A stretch of DNA of 10,921 nt from Cephalothrix spiralis (GCA_032353305.1 JAUCNG010388812.1:1-10921); one strand, 5' to 3'; numbered from the stretch's first letter, positions 1 through 7,476 are shown. Notes: generated from the sequence alone by a model not told the origin. A program made the numbers and translations.

Positions 1-100
1 AACACTGGGATTTGAAAACCAATCGATATTACTATTTTTCATTTATAACATAACATTTGCCTGGTTAAAATATGCATTTTGGGAATTTTATTAGGTAGGA

Positions 101-394
101 TCATGCAATTAAGCTTTCCTCAAATTTTAGAATTCGAGAAAAATTATTTTTCCTATCCCCGGTCCCATAGACTAGGGCATAGAGTATTTCATTTTTTTCC
201 AAAAGCGTAGCGGTTTTTACAGCAGACCCATGAAACCTATATATAGTTTTGTCGAATGATAGTATGTAATTATACAGCTGTATCAATATCAATAGAATAT
301 TTTTTATTGAATAATCAAATGTAGAAAAATACAAGATTTTCATTTGCAAAAACGCAGCGAAATTTAGTCCTAGAAACATGGTGTTGGGAGCCAT
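101..394 (-). CDS. Possible 97-residue ORF, unknown
   Basis: ATG at 394-392 opens 97 codons to a stop at 101-103. The first half is hydrophobic (MAPNTMFLGLNFAAFLQMK, then Ile/Leu-rich); the second is more balanced (LLEKNEILYALVYGTGDRKN). The start overlaps the stop of another open minus-strand frame (TAATG). Chance ORFs of this size are expected once or twice in a window of this base composition, so support is weak. Confidence 0.25.
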   Translation of the reverse strand: MAPNTMFLGLNFAAFLQMKILYFSTFDYSIKNILLILIQLYNYILSFDKTIYRFHGSAVKTATLLEKNEILYALVYGTGDRKNNFSRILKFEESLIA

Positions 395-567
395 TATTTT
401 GATACCTTGATCGTCAGTATACGAAGGCCAGTATCAACCTCCAACACCCACACCGCGGTGGGGGTGGTGTCTGTCGATATATGATTACGGGTATTGTATG
501 CCGCGATCAGACATTTGTATATATAATTTTCAAGAGAAAAAATCACTTTTGCATCATTTTGTACGCG
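394..567 (-). other. Open frame without Met, upstream of the 101-394 ORF
   Basis: Minus-strand codons 567-397 are open for 57 residues (for example NTRNHISTDTTPTAVWVLEV) and stop with TAA at 394-396. The opposite strand is open over much of the same stretch, so the coding strand cannot be decided. Confidence 0.2.
442..469. repeat. 28-bp GC-rich palindrome
   Basis: Centred on ACCGCGGT (452-459) with no spacer, 12 of 14 base pairs match outward. It is the most GC-rich spot in a strongly AT-rich region and could extrude as a cruciform. Confidence 0.75.
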
Positions 568-590
568 CTAATCGCCGCGATTTTTTCTAA

Positions 591-692
591 TGAGTGATTA
601 AATATTCATATTCATAATTTTGTATTTAATTTTTAAATTCAAAATTTCGTCACTTAATGTTCACAAAATTGGTATGAATATTTAATCACTCA
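591..692. mobile_element. 102-bp element with 20-bp perfect inverted ends
   Basis: TGAGTGATTAAATATTCATA (591-610) is an exact inverse complement of 673-692. After a 3-base offset a further 8 bp pair (616-623 with 663-670). Size and structure fit a small AT-rich MITE. No clear target duplication. Confidence 0.7.
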
Positions 693-1080
693 ATCACGGT
701 TCTCGTTACTATTATACCAATTATAATACGAGTATCCTATACCGAGCGCTCCATCGCAAACACGCCCGAAAATTTTCGAATGATAGATCATTGTTTAAAA
801 TATGATTTTTATTTAAATCATAAAAACACATAAAAATTGAAAATGTCCTACCTTTCTTCTCTTTATACATAATTTCCACGTCTTTATCTTATATTGTATG
901 ATTTCCTTTGCATTTCACAACAAAGAAATTAATTAAATCGATGTTTAAACACATTTAATATAAATCCGTGTTATTATGTATATCTCAGAAAGTCCATACT
1001 TAATCCAAAAATAAATCAAGATTCAAATTTGGTATTTAATAATGCATTCAGATAGATAGATATTTGTTTTTATTGACTGA
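693..1080. other. AT-rich stretch without identifiable content
   Basis: No frame of note and no long repeat. It holds simple A/T runs and a short GATA run near 1050-1061. Confidence 0.6.
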
Positions 1081-1104
1081 TGTTTTGGACCTAATCATCA
1101 AAGA

Positions 1105-1180
1105 TCCATTTGGATATGTCAGATATAATCTCATCTGAATGAATTCTATATCATTCGCCGACGATACATTAGTATATATA
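1105..1180 (+). pseudogene. Probable non-LTR retrotransposon reverse-transcriptase remnant
   Basis: TTCGCCGACGATACATTAGT at 1154-1173 encodes FADDTLVYIS, the form of the catalytic YADD box common in LINE-type reverse transcriptases. About 40 bases upstream, in another frame, is DMSDIISSE (1113-1139), which matches the INDxxDxISS stretch that precedes that box in CR1/Jockey-like elements at about 13 residues distance. A possible decayed VLGP lies near 1083-1092. Frames differ and stops interrupt, so it is a dead fragment. The short length limits certainty. Confidence 0.4.
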
Positions 1181-1390
1181 TCTCTGTTAGACCAATACTA
1201 TACAACTTGCATAAAACTTGCATTACTTTCGAAGAAACTGCAAACTTTAATATATACCCCATAGATGGAAATCTCGATTGTACATGATCCTACATGATCG
1301 ACTCTAGATTTGCATCATCATCAAATCGCAAATGTTTTTATTTCAACTCTGAAAACCCAACAGGGATGATTCACCCGTATTGTAACCCAG

Positions 1391-1417
1391 CAAGGGTACA
1401 TGGATCATGTACCCTTG
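1391..1417. repeat. 12-bp-arm hairpin
   Basis: CAAGGGTACATG (1391-1402) and CATGTACCCTTG (1406-1417) are perfect inverse complements around GAT. Confidence 0.85.
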
Positions 1418-1429
1418 AACCCATGCAGC

Positions 1430-1928
1430 TAACAATTTTTGTGCAGTCGGATTATGTACTGTATGGACAAACTGGTATGTCCAGACATGCTTTTTACATC
1501 CAGTGCAGTGCTGATTTCTCATAAAAATAATTGAATTCAAATTTAAAATTAAACGTATATGACGGTTTTAATGGCACCAAAAAGTACTTTTTTACAACAA
1601 TTTTTTATATTCTATCATAAATTGTATTAAAATCTGACTGCTGTAATCCAAACATAAACCGAACGTATATGGTGCTGACCTCTTTTTAAAAAAACCGAAC
1701 CACACATTTTTTATACGAATATATATATAATCCAAAAACTTATTTTTCAACACTATAATACTATAATATGTGTGCTAATGATTTAACAATTTGCTAACAA
1801 GAGAAAACGATGATAATTACTATATAATTATATATACTTGATTTGCACCATGCAAAAAAAATTTAAATTCCATATATTCATAAAAAATTGACAATGATGT
1901 AAATCTTTGATTGATATTAAATTGTCGA
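1430..1928. other. AT-rich stretch without identifiable content
   Basis: Short weak open frames near 1343-1540 on both strands look like chance. The rest is A/T-rich with many stops in all frames. Confidence 0.6.
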
Positions 1929-2078
1929 TTAAAGTATCGTGTTCTTGGCATTGCATCTAGCCATGGACCCATATGTGCACTGAACATATTTTTGTTCATC
2001 CGCCCTGAAATGGGTGGGTACTGCTGTTTCGGTGCAGTTTGAACTTTTTATTTCTCTGTGTATCTGTATGGTTACGGG
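1929..2078 (-). other. Open Cys-containing frame, weakly like a chitin-binding (CBM14) fragment
   Basis: The minus strand is open 2078-1932 (stop 1929-1931) and includes NCTETAVPTHFRADEQKYVQ followed by CTYGSMARC. The KYVQC-x-YG stretch resembles the middle of type-2 chitin-binding domains, but the cysteine usually found six residues earlier is missing and no further cysteines follow. Chance is a real alternative. Confidence 0.2.
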
Positions 2079-2100
2079 TTATTTTAGAAGAGGTCGGATT

Positions 2101-2288
2101 ACGTGCTGATCGAACCGTTTCTGTCCGTTTTCAGCTTTAAAAGGGGCAGAATCAGTTCGATCAAAAGGCGGAAGAAAGCACGTTATGAGCTTCTTCAGCG
2201 AATGCTTTTTTGATTTAAACCAGCCGATTACTTCTGCAGGTCGAAAAAGCATGCTTTTAGCAGGAAAAAAAGCATGCGTAAAGCACAA
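2101..2288. other. Higher-GC segment with inverted repeats, coding status unclear
   Basis: GATCGAAC (2108-2115) pairs with GTTCGATC (2155-2162), and ACGTGCT (2101-2107) with AGCACGT (2177-2183). AAAAGCATGCTTTT near 2246-2259 is a perfect palindrome and its half recurs about 15 bases on. Both strands are open here for 40-70 codons, with no recognisable product on either. It may be a decayed repeat or small structured element. Confidence 0.35.
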
Positions 2289-2423
2289 AAATGTTAGCTG
2301 GGTAGAAATAACGAAATCCCGTGCAAATTTTTTTAAATTCTATCAAGGTATCAGATACCTTTATTCTATACATGTAGATGTATTTATCTGCTTAACAGTC
2401 TGCGATCTTTATTGGCTTAACTT

Positions 2424-2465
2424 GTCATTTAGTTTTATCAATAGGTCATTTAGTTTTATCAATAG
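2424..2465. repeat. Perfect tandem duplication, 21-bp unit
   Basis: GTCATTTAGTTTTATCAATA plus G occurs twice head to tail (2424-2444 and 2445-2465). The second copy ends within the left inverted repeat of the 290-bp element, so CAATAG is present twice at that border. Confidence 0.95.
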
Positions 2466-2749
2466 GGATCACAGAATGGTAATCAAGAACACGAGTTCAC
2501 TGTACTAAATCGCATGAATGTATAACGCCAAGGTCTCATAGAGATTATACAACAAATTATTTTTAGCATAAACCACTCGCTGAGAAAAGCGATTAACAAG
2601 AGAGCGTTATCCGTTCAGACTGTAAATAATGTAACCCTACCTGCGAACTTTAATAGCATCTACTTCGATACTTTAAAAAATACATCGATGCATTTATTAT
2701 GAGCAGGTAGGATCTATCATCATTGATTACTATTCTGTGATCGCTATTG
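2460..2749. mobile_element. 290-bp element with 27-bp terminal inverted repeats
   Basis: Bases 2460-2486 (CAATAGGGATCACAGAAT then GGTAATCAA) match the inverse complement of 2723-2749 at 25 of 27 positions, and the match stops sharply on both sides. This fits a MITE. Inside, a 9-bp inverted pair (CCTACCTGC at 2636-2644, GCAGGTAGG at 2703-2711) may be a second, smaller foldback. No target duplication is clear. The interior codes for nothing I can defend. Confidence 0.6.
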
Positions 2750-2820
2750 GTTCCATTGGATGATAGCTAAAATTCGGTCATTTCACATATAAACCCGGAT
2801 GAGACTCTGTAAGGGGTATT

Positions 2821-2907
2821 CGGGAACACGGGAACATGGGGGTAAAATGGACGGGAACACGAGAACATTTAGAAAAAAAGTGCGATTTTCGGGAACAGGG
2901 AACATTA
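2821..2907. repeat. GGGAACA doublet cluster
   Basis: Three doublets of the pattern CGGGAACA-C-GRGAACAT begin at 2821, 2852 and 2890. The sequence is purine-rich on the plus strand, inside an otherwise AT-rich gap. This may be decayed minisatellite or a cluster of GRGAACA hexamers; no function is shown. Confidence 0.6.
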
Positions 2908-2909
2908 TA

Positions 2910-3330
2910 TTTGAAGGGAAAAAACGAAGAAAAGCCCATTTATTTCGTAAATAATGATCCCCGACACTCAAATTTGGCTTGAAAGTGAATTAAAAGCTAT
3001 AGAACACATCGTATAGGCCCATTTGTGATTTGAAAATGTCAAATACAACGTTTGTGAGAAATTATGGGGAAAGTTTTTCCTATAATTTCCGATAATATTA
3101 TACTAGACTAGATCCTTGGCTTTCGTCATTAATGTTTTAACCCTATCATTGAATTAAGCAGCCAATCATGCAGGAAACGAAACGACAGATTGGAGTAAAA
3201 AGAAAGGTAACAAGAAATTCGATACAAATCATGTATTTAAACAACTCATAAGAGTTAATTATACAATTACATAATTTTTAATTATTTAACACAAATTATG
3301 ACACAATTTCTATAATATTGTGTCGATCTC
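2910..3330. other. Gene-poor stretch
   Basis: Stops are frequent in all frames. A 27-codon frame begins at ATG 3169 (MQETKRQIGVKRK) and contains AAAG|GTAACA, a fair splice-donor match, at about 3204-3213. On its own this does not support a gene. Confidence 0.5.
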
Positions 3331-3382
3331 ATGAAAAAATCCATTCGCGTGTCAGTATTTGTTCATGATCAAATACTGACAG
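3331..3382 (+). other. Possible first exon ending on a perfect splice donor
   Basis: ATG at 3331 opens a frame (MKKSIRVSVFVHDQILT) that reaches CAG|GTAAGT at 3380-3388, an exact match to the animal 5' splice-site consensus. A strong acceptor, TTTTCCTCATATAG, lies downstream and ends at 4347. The pairing of these two sites is inference. Much of the exon is hairpin sequence, so this could be a splice-site match inside a repeat. Confidence 0.2.
3350..3381. repeat. 12-bp-arm hairpin
   Basis: TGTCAGTATTTG (3350-3361) and CAAATACTGACA (3370-3381) are perfect inverse complements around an 8-base loop. The right arm runs into a consensus splice donor at 3383. Confidence 0.8.
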
Positions 3383-3499
3383 GTAAGTATATATGCTCGC
3401 CAATCTTGCTACATATGCAGTCGCATATTATTTTGAACAATGACCCGATTGACATTAACACTAGAGCATGTACATACACTGGGTCTCGATTATATTTGT

Positions 3500-3615
3500 A
3501 TTGGTATACTTGTTCACAATGGAATGATGTTTTGGACGCGAACAATTAATTATTGATAATAATTGTTCGCGTCCAAAACACCATTCTACTGTTTACAAGT
3601 GTATGTCATACCAAT
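3500..3615. mobile_element. Foldback element with 21-bp perfect inner arms
   Basis: Bases 3528-3548 and 3560-3580 are perfect inverse complements (21 bp; core TTTTGGACGCGAACAATT) around an 11-base loop. Pairing continues outward with mismatches and an indel to ATTGGTAT (3500-3507) and ATACCAAT (3608-3615). It is probably a palindromic MITE. Confidence 0.75.
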
Positions 3616-4340
3616 TCTGTGATACGACCGAGTACATTAAATCTTGATATACCATGGATATACTATACATTATCATTATCAAACAAAAAACAACATTCTT
3701 TTAATATCTAGATAATTGATCGACAATTTTCACTACAATTTTCACTTTTAATATAAACAAACTCATAAGACAAAATAATCTCATTTCATGAATGTAAATG
3801 GCAGAATAATCCCTATGAGCCATTTTTCGTAAAGCCAGTGTAGTCCACCCCTGAGATTTTAGGCTTAGTAATTGTTATTATTTCCAAACTAATTTTTTTT
3901 AAATTTTGCCCGGAAAGGGGAGATGTCGTGTATAATGACCTGTGTTTGACATCGTAAATATGCCTGTGTTTGATGCATGATATATAATAAACATGGCTGA
4001 TAATAAATAGCCTAAACCTGATTTACTAGTACACAATAACAATCCCATGATTTTAAATGACATTTTAAAAGAGAAGATATAATATCATTATAAAATGAAT
4101 ATGCATATAAACTACGTATAAAACATACAGAATCATTCCCAGTATTTTACAATTATACACAATTGGATGGAAATAATGTGCGATTAGTAAAAATAGTATG
4201 TGTTTTTTCAAAATTTTTACCGCGCCGATACCGTTCCGTAGCGCTATTTGTATACTGTGCGAAGACTGTTCCGTATAATGAACCGGTACCATGGCGTACA
4301 TTTTTTAATTGTAGCCACCGATTTATTCTTACATTTTCCT
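3616..4340. other. Gene-poor stretch
   Basis: Mostly AT-rich. Bases 4200-4310 are richer in G+C and CpG, and repeat TTCCGTA twice (4234 and 4269 areas). This patch is open on both strands, with one minus-strand reading (MVPVHYTEQSSHSIQIALRN) that looks plausible, but I cannot support a gene. Confidence 0.5.
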
Positions 4341-4347
4341 CATATAG

Positions 4348-4440
4348 ATGTCAAAATGTATGCATGGCGACAGAGACACCACAATAAATGTCGTGCAATT
4401 TGAATCACCAATCGCTGAGCTTATGATTTATGTCCCATAG
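4348..4440 (+). CDS. Possible small terminal exon with poly(A) signal
   Basis: A pyrimidine-rich acceptor (TTCTTACATTTTCCTCATATAG) ends at 4347. The following frame starts ATG and gives 30 residues (MSKCMHGDRDTTINVVQFES, then PIAELMIYVP) to a TAG at 4438-4440. An AATAAA lies at 4476-4481. The acceptor, stop and poly(A) order is what a 3' exon looks like, but the coding part is short and other frames are also open. The upstream stretch 4163-4330 is open on both strands and I cannot choose a coding strand. Confidence 0.3.
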   Translation: MSKCMHGDRDTTINVVQFESPIAELMIYVP

Positions 4441-4514
4441 TCTGCTATGAACATTTTAAACTGGCTAATTGGTTCAATAAATCATTTGATACTTTTATTC
4501 GCAGTATAAACATC

Positions 4515-4595
4515 TTAACTTTCATTTTGGCTGCAGTTATTCTGAAATTAATTTGAACATTAATTATAGATATCAGCGGCCAAAATGAAAGTTAA
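4515..4595. repeat. 81-bp near-perfect hairpin
   Basis: Arms 4515-4552 and 4559-4595 pair around a 6-base loop (TTGAAC). The outer 20 bases of each arm match in inverse except one T:G. The inner part has a few mismatches and one bulge, then ATTAAT pairs with ATTAAT at the loop. This is either a tiny foldback element or, by size and shape, a microRNA-precursor-like hairpin. No known miRNA sequence is recognised. Confidence 0.8.
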
Positions 4596-4708
4596 CATAT
4601 ATTTGTGTTGACGTTTGATGATGGTTTGTCGATTAGGTTATTCACTATTCTCTCCGAGTCTGCGATGACTAGGACCTAGTGATCATGTGACGGGACTCTA
4701 AAGAGTAG

Positions 4709-5011
4709 AATGGAGTAGCGTCAGTCTTGGTTCAACAAGCTTTGATGATTAGGACCCTACATAATTGTTTTTGTTTCTTTTTCCACGTTATTTTGGAGTC
4801 CCATCTTTCCAACGCTACCCTGGAGCATCACAGACCGGTGTTAAATCTGTGCATTTCGTATACATCAGAAGGGGTGAAATATCACATTGGTAGCCTATGA
4901 CATTGATATTACCGTTTCCGTAGAACGTACAGACAATTCATTCGAAAAAGAAACAGGGTGATCATTCGAGACGAATCATTTAATGATGCAAAGAAAAATA
5001 CGATTATGTAG
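4709..5011 (+). pseudogene. Possible plus-strand coding remnant broken by two stops
   Basis: One frame is open 4709-4897 (63 residues, including GVASVLVQQALMIRT and LCISYTSEGVKYHIGSL). It then meets TGA-CAT-TGA (4898-4906) and continues open to a TAG at 5009. A T-rich tract (4767-4783) followed by AG at 4797-4798 could be a splice acceptor. An overlapping frame at 4894-4956 also gives a plausible peptide (DIDITVSVERTDNSFEKETG). The family is not recognised. It could be a pseudogene, a set of small exons or chance. Confidence 0.3.
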
Positions 5012-5106
5012 GGTCATAGTCAATTATCGACACACCTAACGATTTCGAACATTAATATGAATCTGCGATATTATAAGTCTATTTCATCTTTTACAGAACA
5101 CCAGTG

Positions 5107-6010
5107 TCATATTCTAGCGTCATGTTGTTCTCGTGTACATAAGTCATCAATACTGCACTGTCGCATCGATAATTTTGAATTAAATTGGGTACACGATAAT
5201 CGTTCTTTCAATCTTCGAACAGTAACAGCTATAACTTCCTTGTCTATTACAACAGGAGTAGAGCTTCCTGTTTCTGTGTCGCATGCTGGTTCGGCAGATG
5301 GTTCTGGTTTGTAAACTAATTATGACTCTGTTTTTGGCTCTTGTACGGTGGCTGTTAACATTTCGGTCAGCGCGGTTGAATTTGGCTCAGTGATATATGG
5401 CATAGTTGCTTCAATCACTTGCGACATAACGGGATTGTAATTTTCAATGATTGGCACTATCGGTGGCTCTGGTACGGTGGCTGTTAACATTTCGGTCAGC
5501 GCGGTTGAATTTTGGTACGCCATCCCGTTGCATATATTTGACGACACTAGTTATGTTTTTTCGAGATTAACAACGCGTCTAATAGTGTCGTTAATCTTGG
5601 GAATCTGGTCCATGATCAATTTCCATCGTTTACCACGTGGATTTGATACTTCGTCAATTTCTCTGGAGGGAACTGTCTTAAAATGCACTTAGTGCACTTT
5701 AGTTCGTACTTGGATTCTCTGCGTATAAAATGCCGAAACAATATCTCTTTCATGCGAGGTTAAGACTATTTTGTTTTCCCACAATTATCTCCGTTCATTA
5801 CAATAATATGTGGCACAAAAGCTTTGTCGACCGAAAAAAGAGCGTGAGTAATATCTCTAACTTTTTGTCATAGGGACACGATGGACTGTTTTTGCATTTT
5901 CTTGAGATCTGCTCGTTATTCTCTACGGCTTCAAACAAACCTTTGTATACGTCGGTTTTCTCAATTGGTTTTAATTCCTTTTTGGATATCGATATAAATA
6001 TATAATATTT
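5107..6010 (-). pseudogene. Decayed protein-coding gene with frameshifts and stops
   Basis: Three minus-strand frames join end to end. Frame 1 is open 6010-5798 (70 codons, no Met; includes KGLFEAVENNEQISRKCK). Frame 2 is open 5867-5766 (includes HALFSVDKAFVPHIIVMNG). Frame 3 runs 5784-5110, 225 codons with only three internal stops (5689-5691, 5551-5553, 5320-5322) before TGA at 5107. About 13 stops would be expected by chance in such a stretch. The frame changes fall near homopolymers (a T run about 5840, an A-rich run about 5772), so decay or assembly indels could explain them. The C-terminal third is Pro/Glu/Thr-rich and likely disordered. The family is not recognised. No ATG begins any segment, so the 5' end is lost or in another exon. 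Confidence 0.5.
5336..5512 (-). repeat. In-frame 129-bp-spaced direct repeat inside the pseudogene
   Basis: The 48 bases at 5336-5383 recur at 5465-5512 with one mismatch, 129 bases (43 codons) apart. On the minus strand both copies encode NSTALTEMLTATV followed by PEP or QEP. The near identity contrasts with the decay around it. Confidence 0.85.
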
Positions 6011-6111
6011 TTACACATCCCACAAACAATATTTCCATCCAATATTGTGTATATTAAATATAAGATACGACTTTCAAAAGCATAATAATAATAATCTGAT
6101 CATCTATAATC

Positions 6112-6255
6112 ATGCAAGTTCGAGATAGTCAATACCATTTTACTATAGACGGCGGGTTATTTATAGACACATTTCAACAACTAATACGATCTAGTTTCTG
6201 TACTTTTCATGTGATCGTGAGATCCCATGCTGAGATTGATCAGATTATGGTATAG
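6112..6255 (+). CDS. Possible 47-residue ORF or exon
   Basis: ATG at 6112 to TAG at 6253-6255. The peptide is mixed and protein-like (MQVRDSQYHFTIDGGLFIDT, then FQQLIRSSFCTFHVIVRSHA). It lies upstream of the minus-strand pseudogene and points away from it. It is short enough to be chance. No family is recognised. Confidence 0.3.
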   Translation: MQVRDSQYHFTIDGGLFIDTFQQLIRSSFCTFHVIVRSHAEIDQIMV

Positions 6256-6541
6256 TTTATAATAATTTCATACACAATACATGTGTATTAAAAACGCATA
6301 AGACCTGCGGATACGATCCCATAATTTTATAATAATACTTAAGCATGCAACTTAGATGGATTTTCAAATACAATAAAAAACTGAGGTCTCTTTAGAGTAA
6401 AATGTTAAAAATCTAAAAGTAGTATCAAACTTCACAGCCAAGTTCTCATCTCTGGAATATCTGTGGCCAAAAATACGGTCCACAACGAATTAACACATTC
6501 AACGGATCAATGATAATAGCAGCTATTAGTATCTATATAAC
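6256..6541. other. AT-rich stretch without identifiable content
   Basis: Only short open frames (about 30 codons near 6410-6510, readable in two frames) are present, at chance level. Confidence 0.5.
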
Positions 6542-6568
6542 TAGCTATTAATTACTATACATTACCAG

Positions 6569-6769
6569 CTAGCTATACACTGTTTTCTTGAAGTTCTAAA
6601 CGTGAATGAAAACGCTGGCAGTAAAACAATACGTGCCACAAATCAACAAAATACCCCTGATCTTTATTTTTCGAAAATAAATGGTAACATACCATATTAT
6701 ATGGAAAAGCTGAATGATTCTCATTCATTCCAGTTAATAAATAAGCAATTAAATTTGGTCGCTTCGTGA
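6569..6769 (+). CDS. Possible terminal coding exon, unknown protein
   Basis: The plus strand is open from 6545 to a TGA at 6767-6769. The product is hydrophilic and balanced (EVLNVNENAGSKTIRATNQQ, then YYMEKLNDSHSFQLINKQ). A weak splice acceptor (ATTACCAG) ends at 6568. It could belong with the ORF at 6112-6255, but no splice joint can be shown. The minus strand is also open here and gives a less balanced product. An open stretch of this length is expected by chance. Confidence 0.3.
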   Translation, partial: LAIHCFLEVLNVNENAGSKTIRATNQQNTPDLYFSKINGNIPYYMEKLNDSHSFQLINKQLNLVAS

Positions 6770-6833
6770 GAACAAATCGTAATATAATTGAACTGTACAT
6801 ACCAAAGACTTATTTAGTAAACAACGCTCGCGT

Positions 6834-7091
6834 ACAGTGTATCTTGGTACGATTGATAAGTTGGGCACCAAAATTGAATAGTCCAAATTTGAGTTTCGGT
6901 ACCAAATTTGAGTTCCGTCACGAACATTGGTCACCAAATACGTAACTCTGATGACATCATTGGATAGAAATGACGAATGGTCTCAATCTGTTGATAGAAT
7001 TTAGTACCGGAAATCGAATTTAGTTCCGGAACTTGAATTTGGACTACTAAATTTTGGTGCCCAAATTATCAATTGAACCGAGATGCACTGT
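6834..7091. mobile_element. 258-bp foldback (MITE-like) element with long inverted repeats
   Basis: The left arm from 6834 (ACAGTGTATCTTGGTACGAT) is matched in inverse by the right arm ending at 7091 (ACCGAGATGCACTGT). The arms run inward for about 75-100 bp at roughly 80 percent identity, including TTGGGCACCAAAATT. Each arm has internal shorter repeats of the type GAGTTCCGGTACCAAATTT. The CAGTG-type ends resemble hAT elements, but I see no convincing 8-bp target duplication (CTCGCGTA-type flank on the left, TGTGTATG on the right), so the superfamily stays open. It codes for nothing. Confidence 0.8.
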
Positions 7092-7432
7092 GTGTATGTT
7101 GGATATGTATTTAAAAGTCAAACGACTAAATCCAAAGATACACACTCTTACATTAAGGTATTACAATAGATGATCTGAGTGAGCATCATAATTTTTAAAT
7201 TTATTTTCTCTTTCCTATTTTTTCGAGAACGAAGGCAAAATTAAAAAAAGTAAAGGATGTGGCTTTATGTGTATGATATGAAATGTTTATGTATGCCAAG
7301 AATGAAGTTCCTATCTCTATTATTTAAAAAAAGTGTTAAAATAACATAGTTATAAATAGTTGCTTGATCCTAAGTTTTGATCCAAAATTCTGAGACTGAG
7401 ATTTGATCCGTTTTTCGAAAAATTTAGTTTAT
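7092..7432. other. AT-rich stretch without identifiable content
   Basis: This lies between the 258-bp foldback element and the 3' end of the recombinase gene. No frame or repeat of note. Confidence 0.6.
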
Positions 7433-7460
7433 GGACAATTAAATGAATTGATGATTGTCC
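7433..7460. repeat. Short inverted repeat just past the recombinase 3' end
   Basis: Seven-base arms GGACAAT (7433-7439) and ATTGTCC (7454-7460) face each other across 14 bases, about 18 bases beyond the recombinase stop. It could be chance, or mark the 3' boundary of the element. Confidence 0.3.
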
Positions 7461-7476
7461 TTAAAAGATATTAATA

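Noticed and set aside
2140-2170. AGTTCGATC resembling a tRNA or SINE B box
   Set aside because: No cloverleaf can be drawn around it and no A box lies at a fitting distance; the same bases are explained by an inverted repeat.
2185-2508. 107-codon plus-strand frame
   Set aside because: It crosses a tandem duplication and the left end of an inverted-repeat element. The second half is a Phe/Ile/Ser-rich reading of AT-rich repeat DNA, and it shows no recognisable motif.
2783-2971. 62-codon minus-strand frame
   Set aside because: It is produced by reading the GGGAACA cluster in reverse and has no other support.
5057-5692. Two plus-strand frames of 81-85 codons
   Set aside because: They are antisense to the minus-strand pseudogene, whose low stop density over 225 codons makes it the better reading.
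5766-5800. GDNCGKT near 5775 as a Walker A (P-loop) motif
   Set aside because: There are three residues between the glycines where a P-loop has four, and the stretch lies beside a frameshift, so it cannot be used to assign an NTPase.
6749-6937. 62-codon minus-strand frame
   Set aside because: It runs into the arm of the 258-bp foldback element and is repeat sequence.
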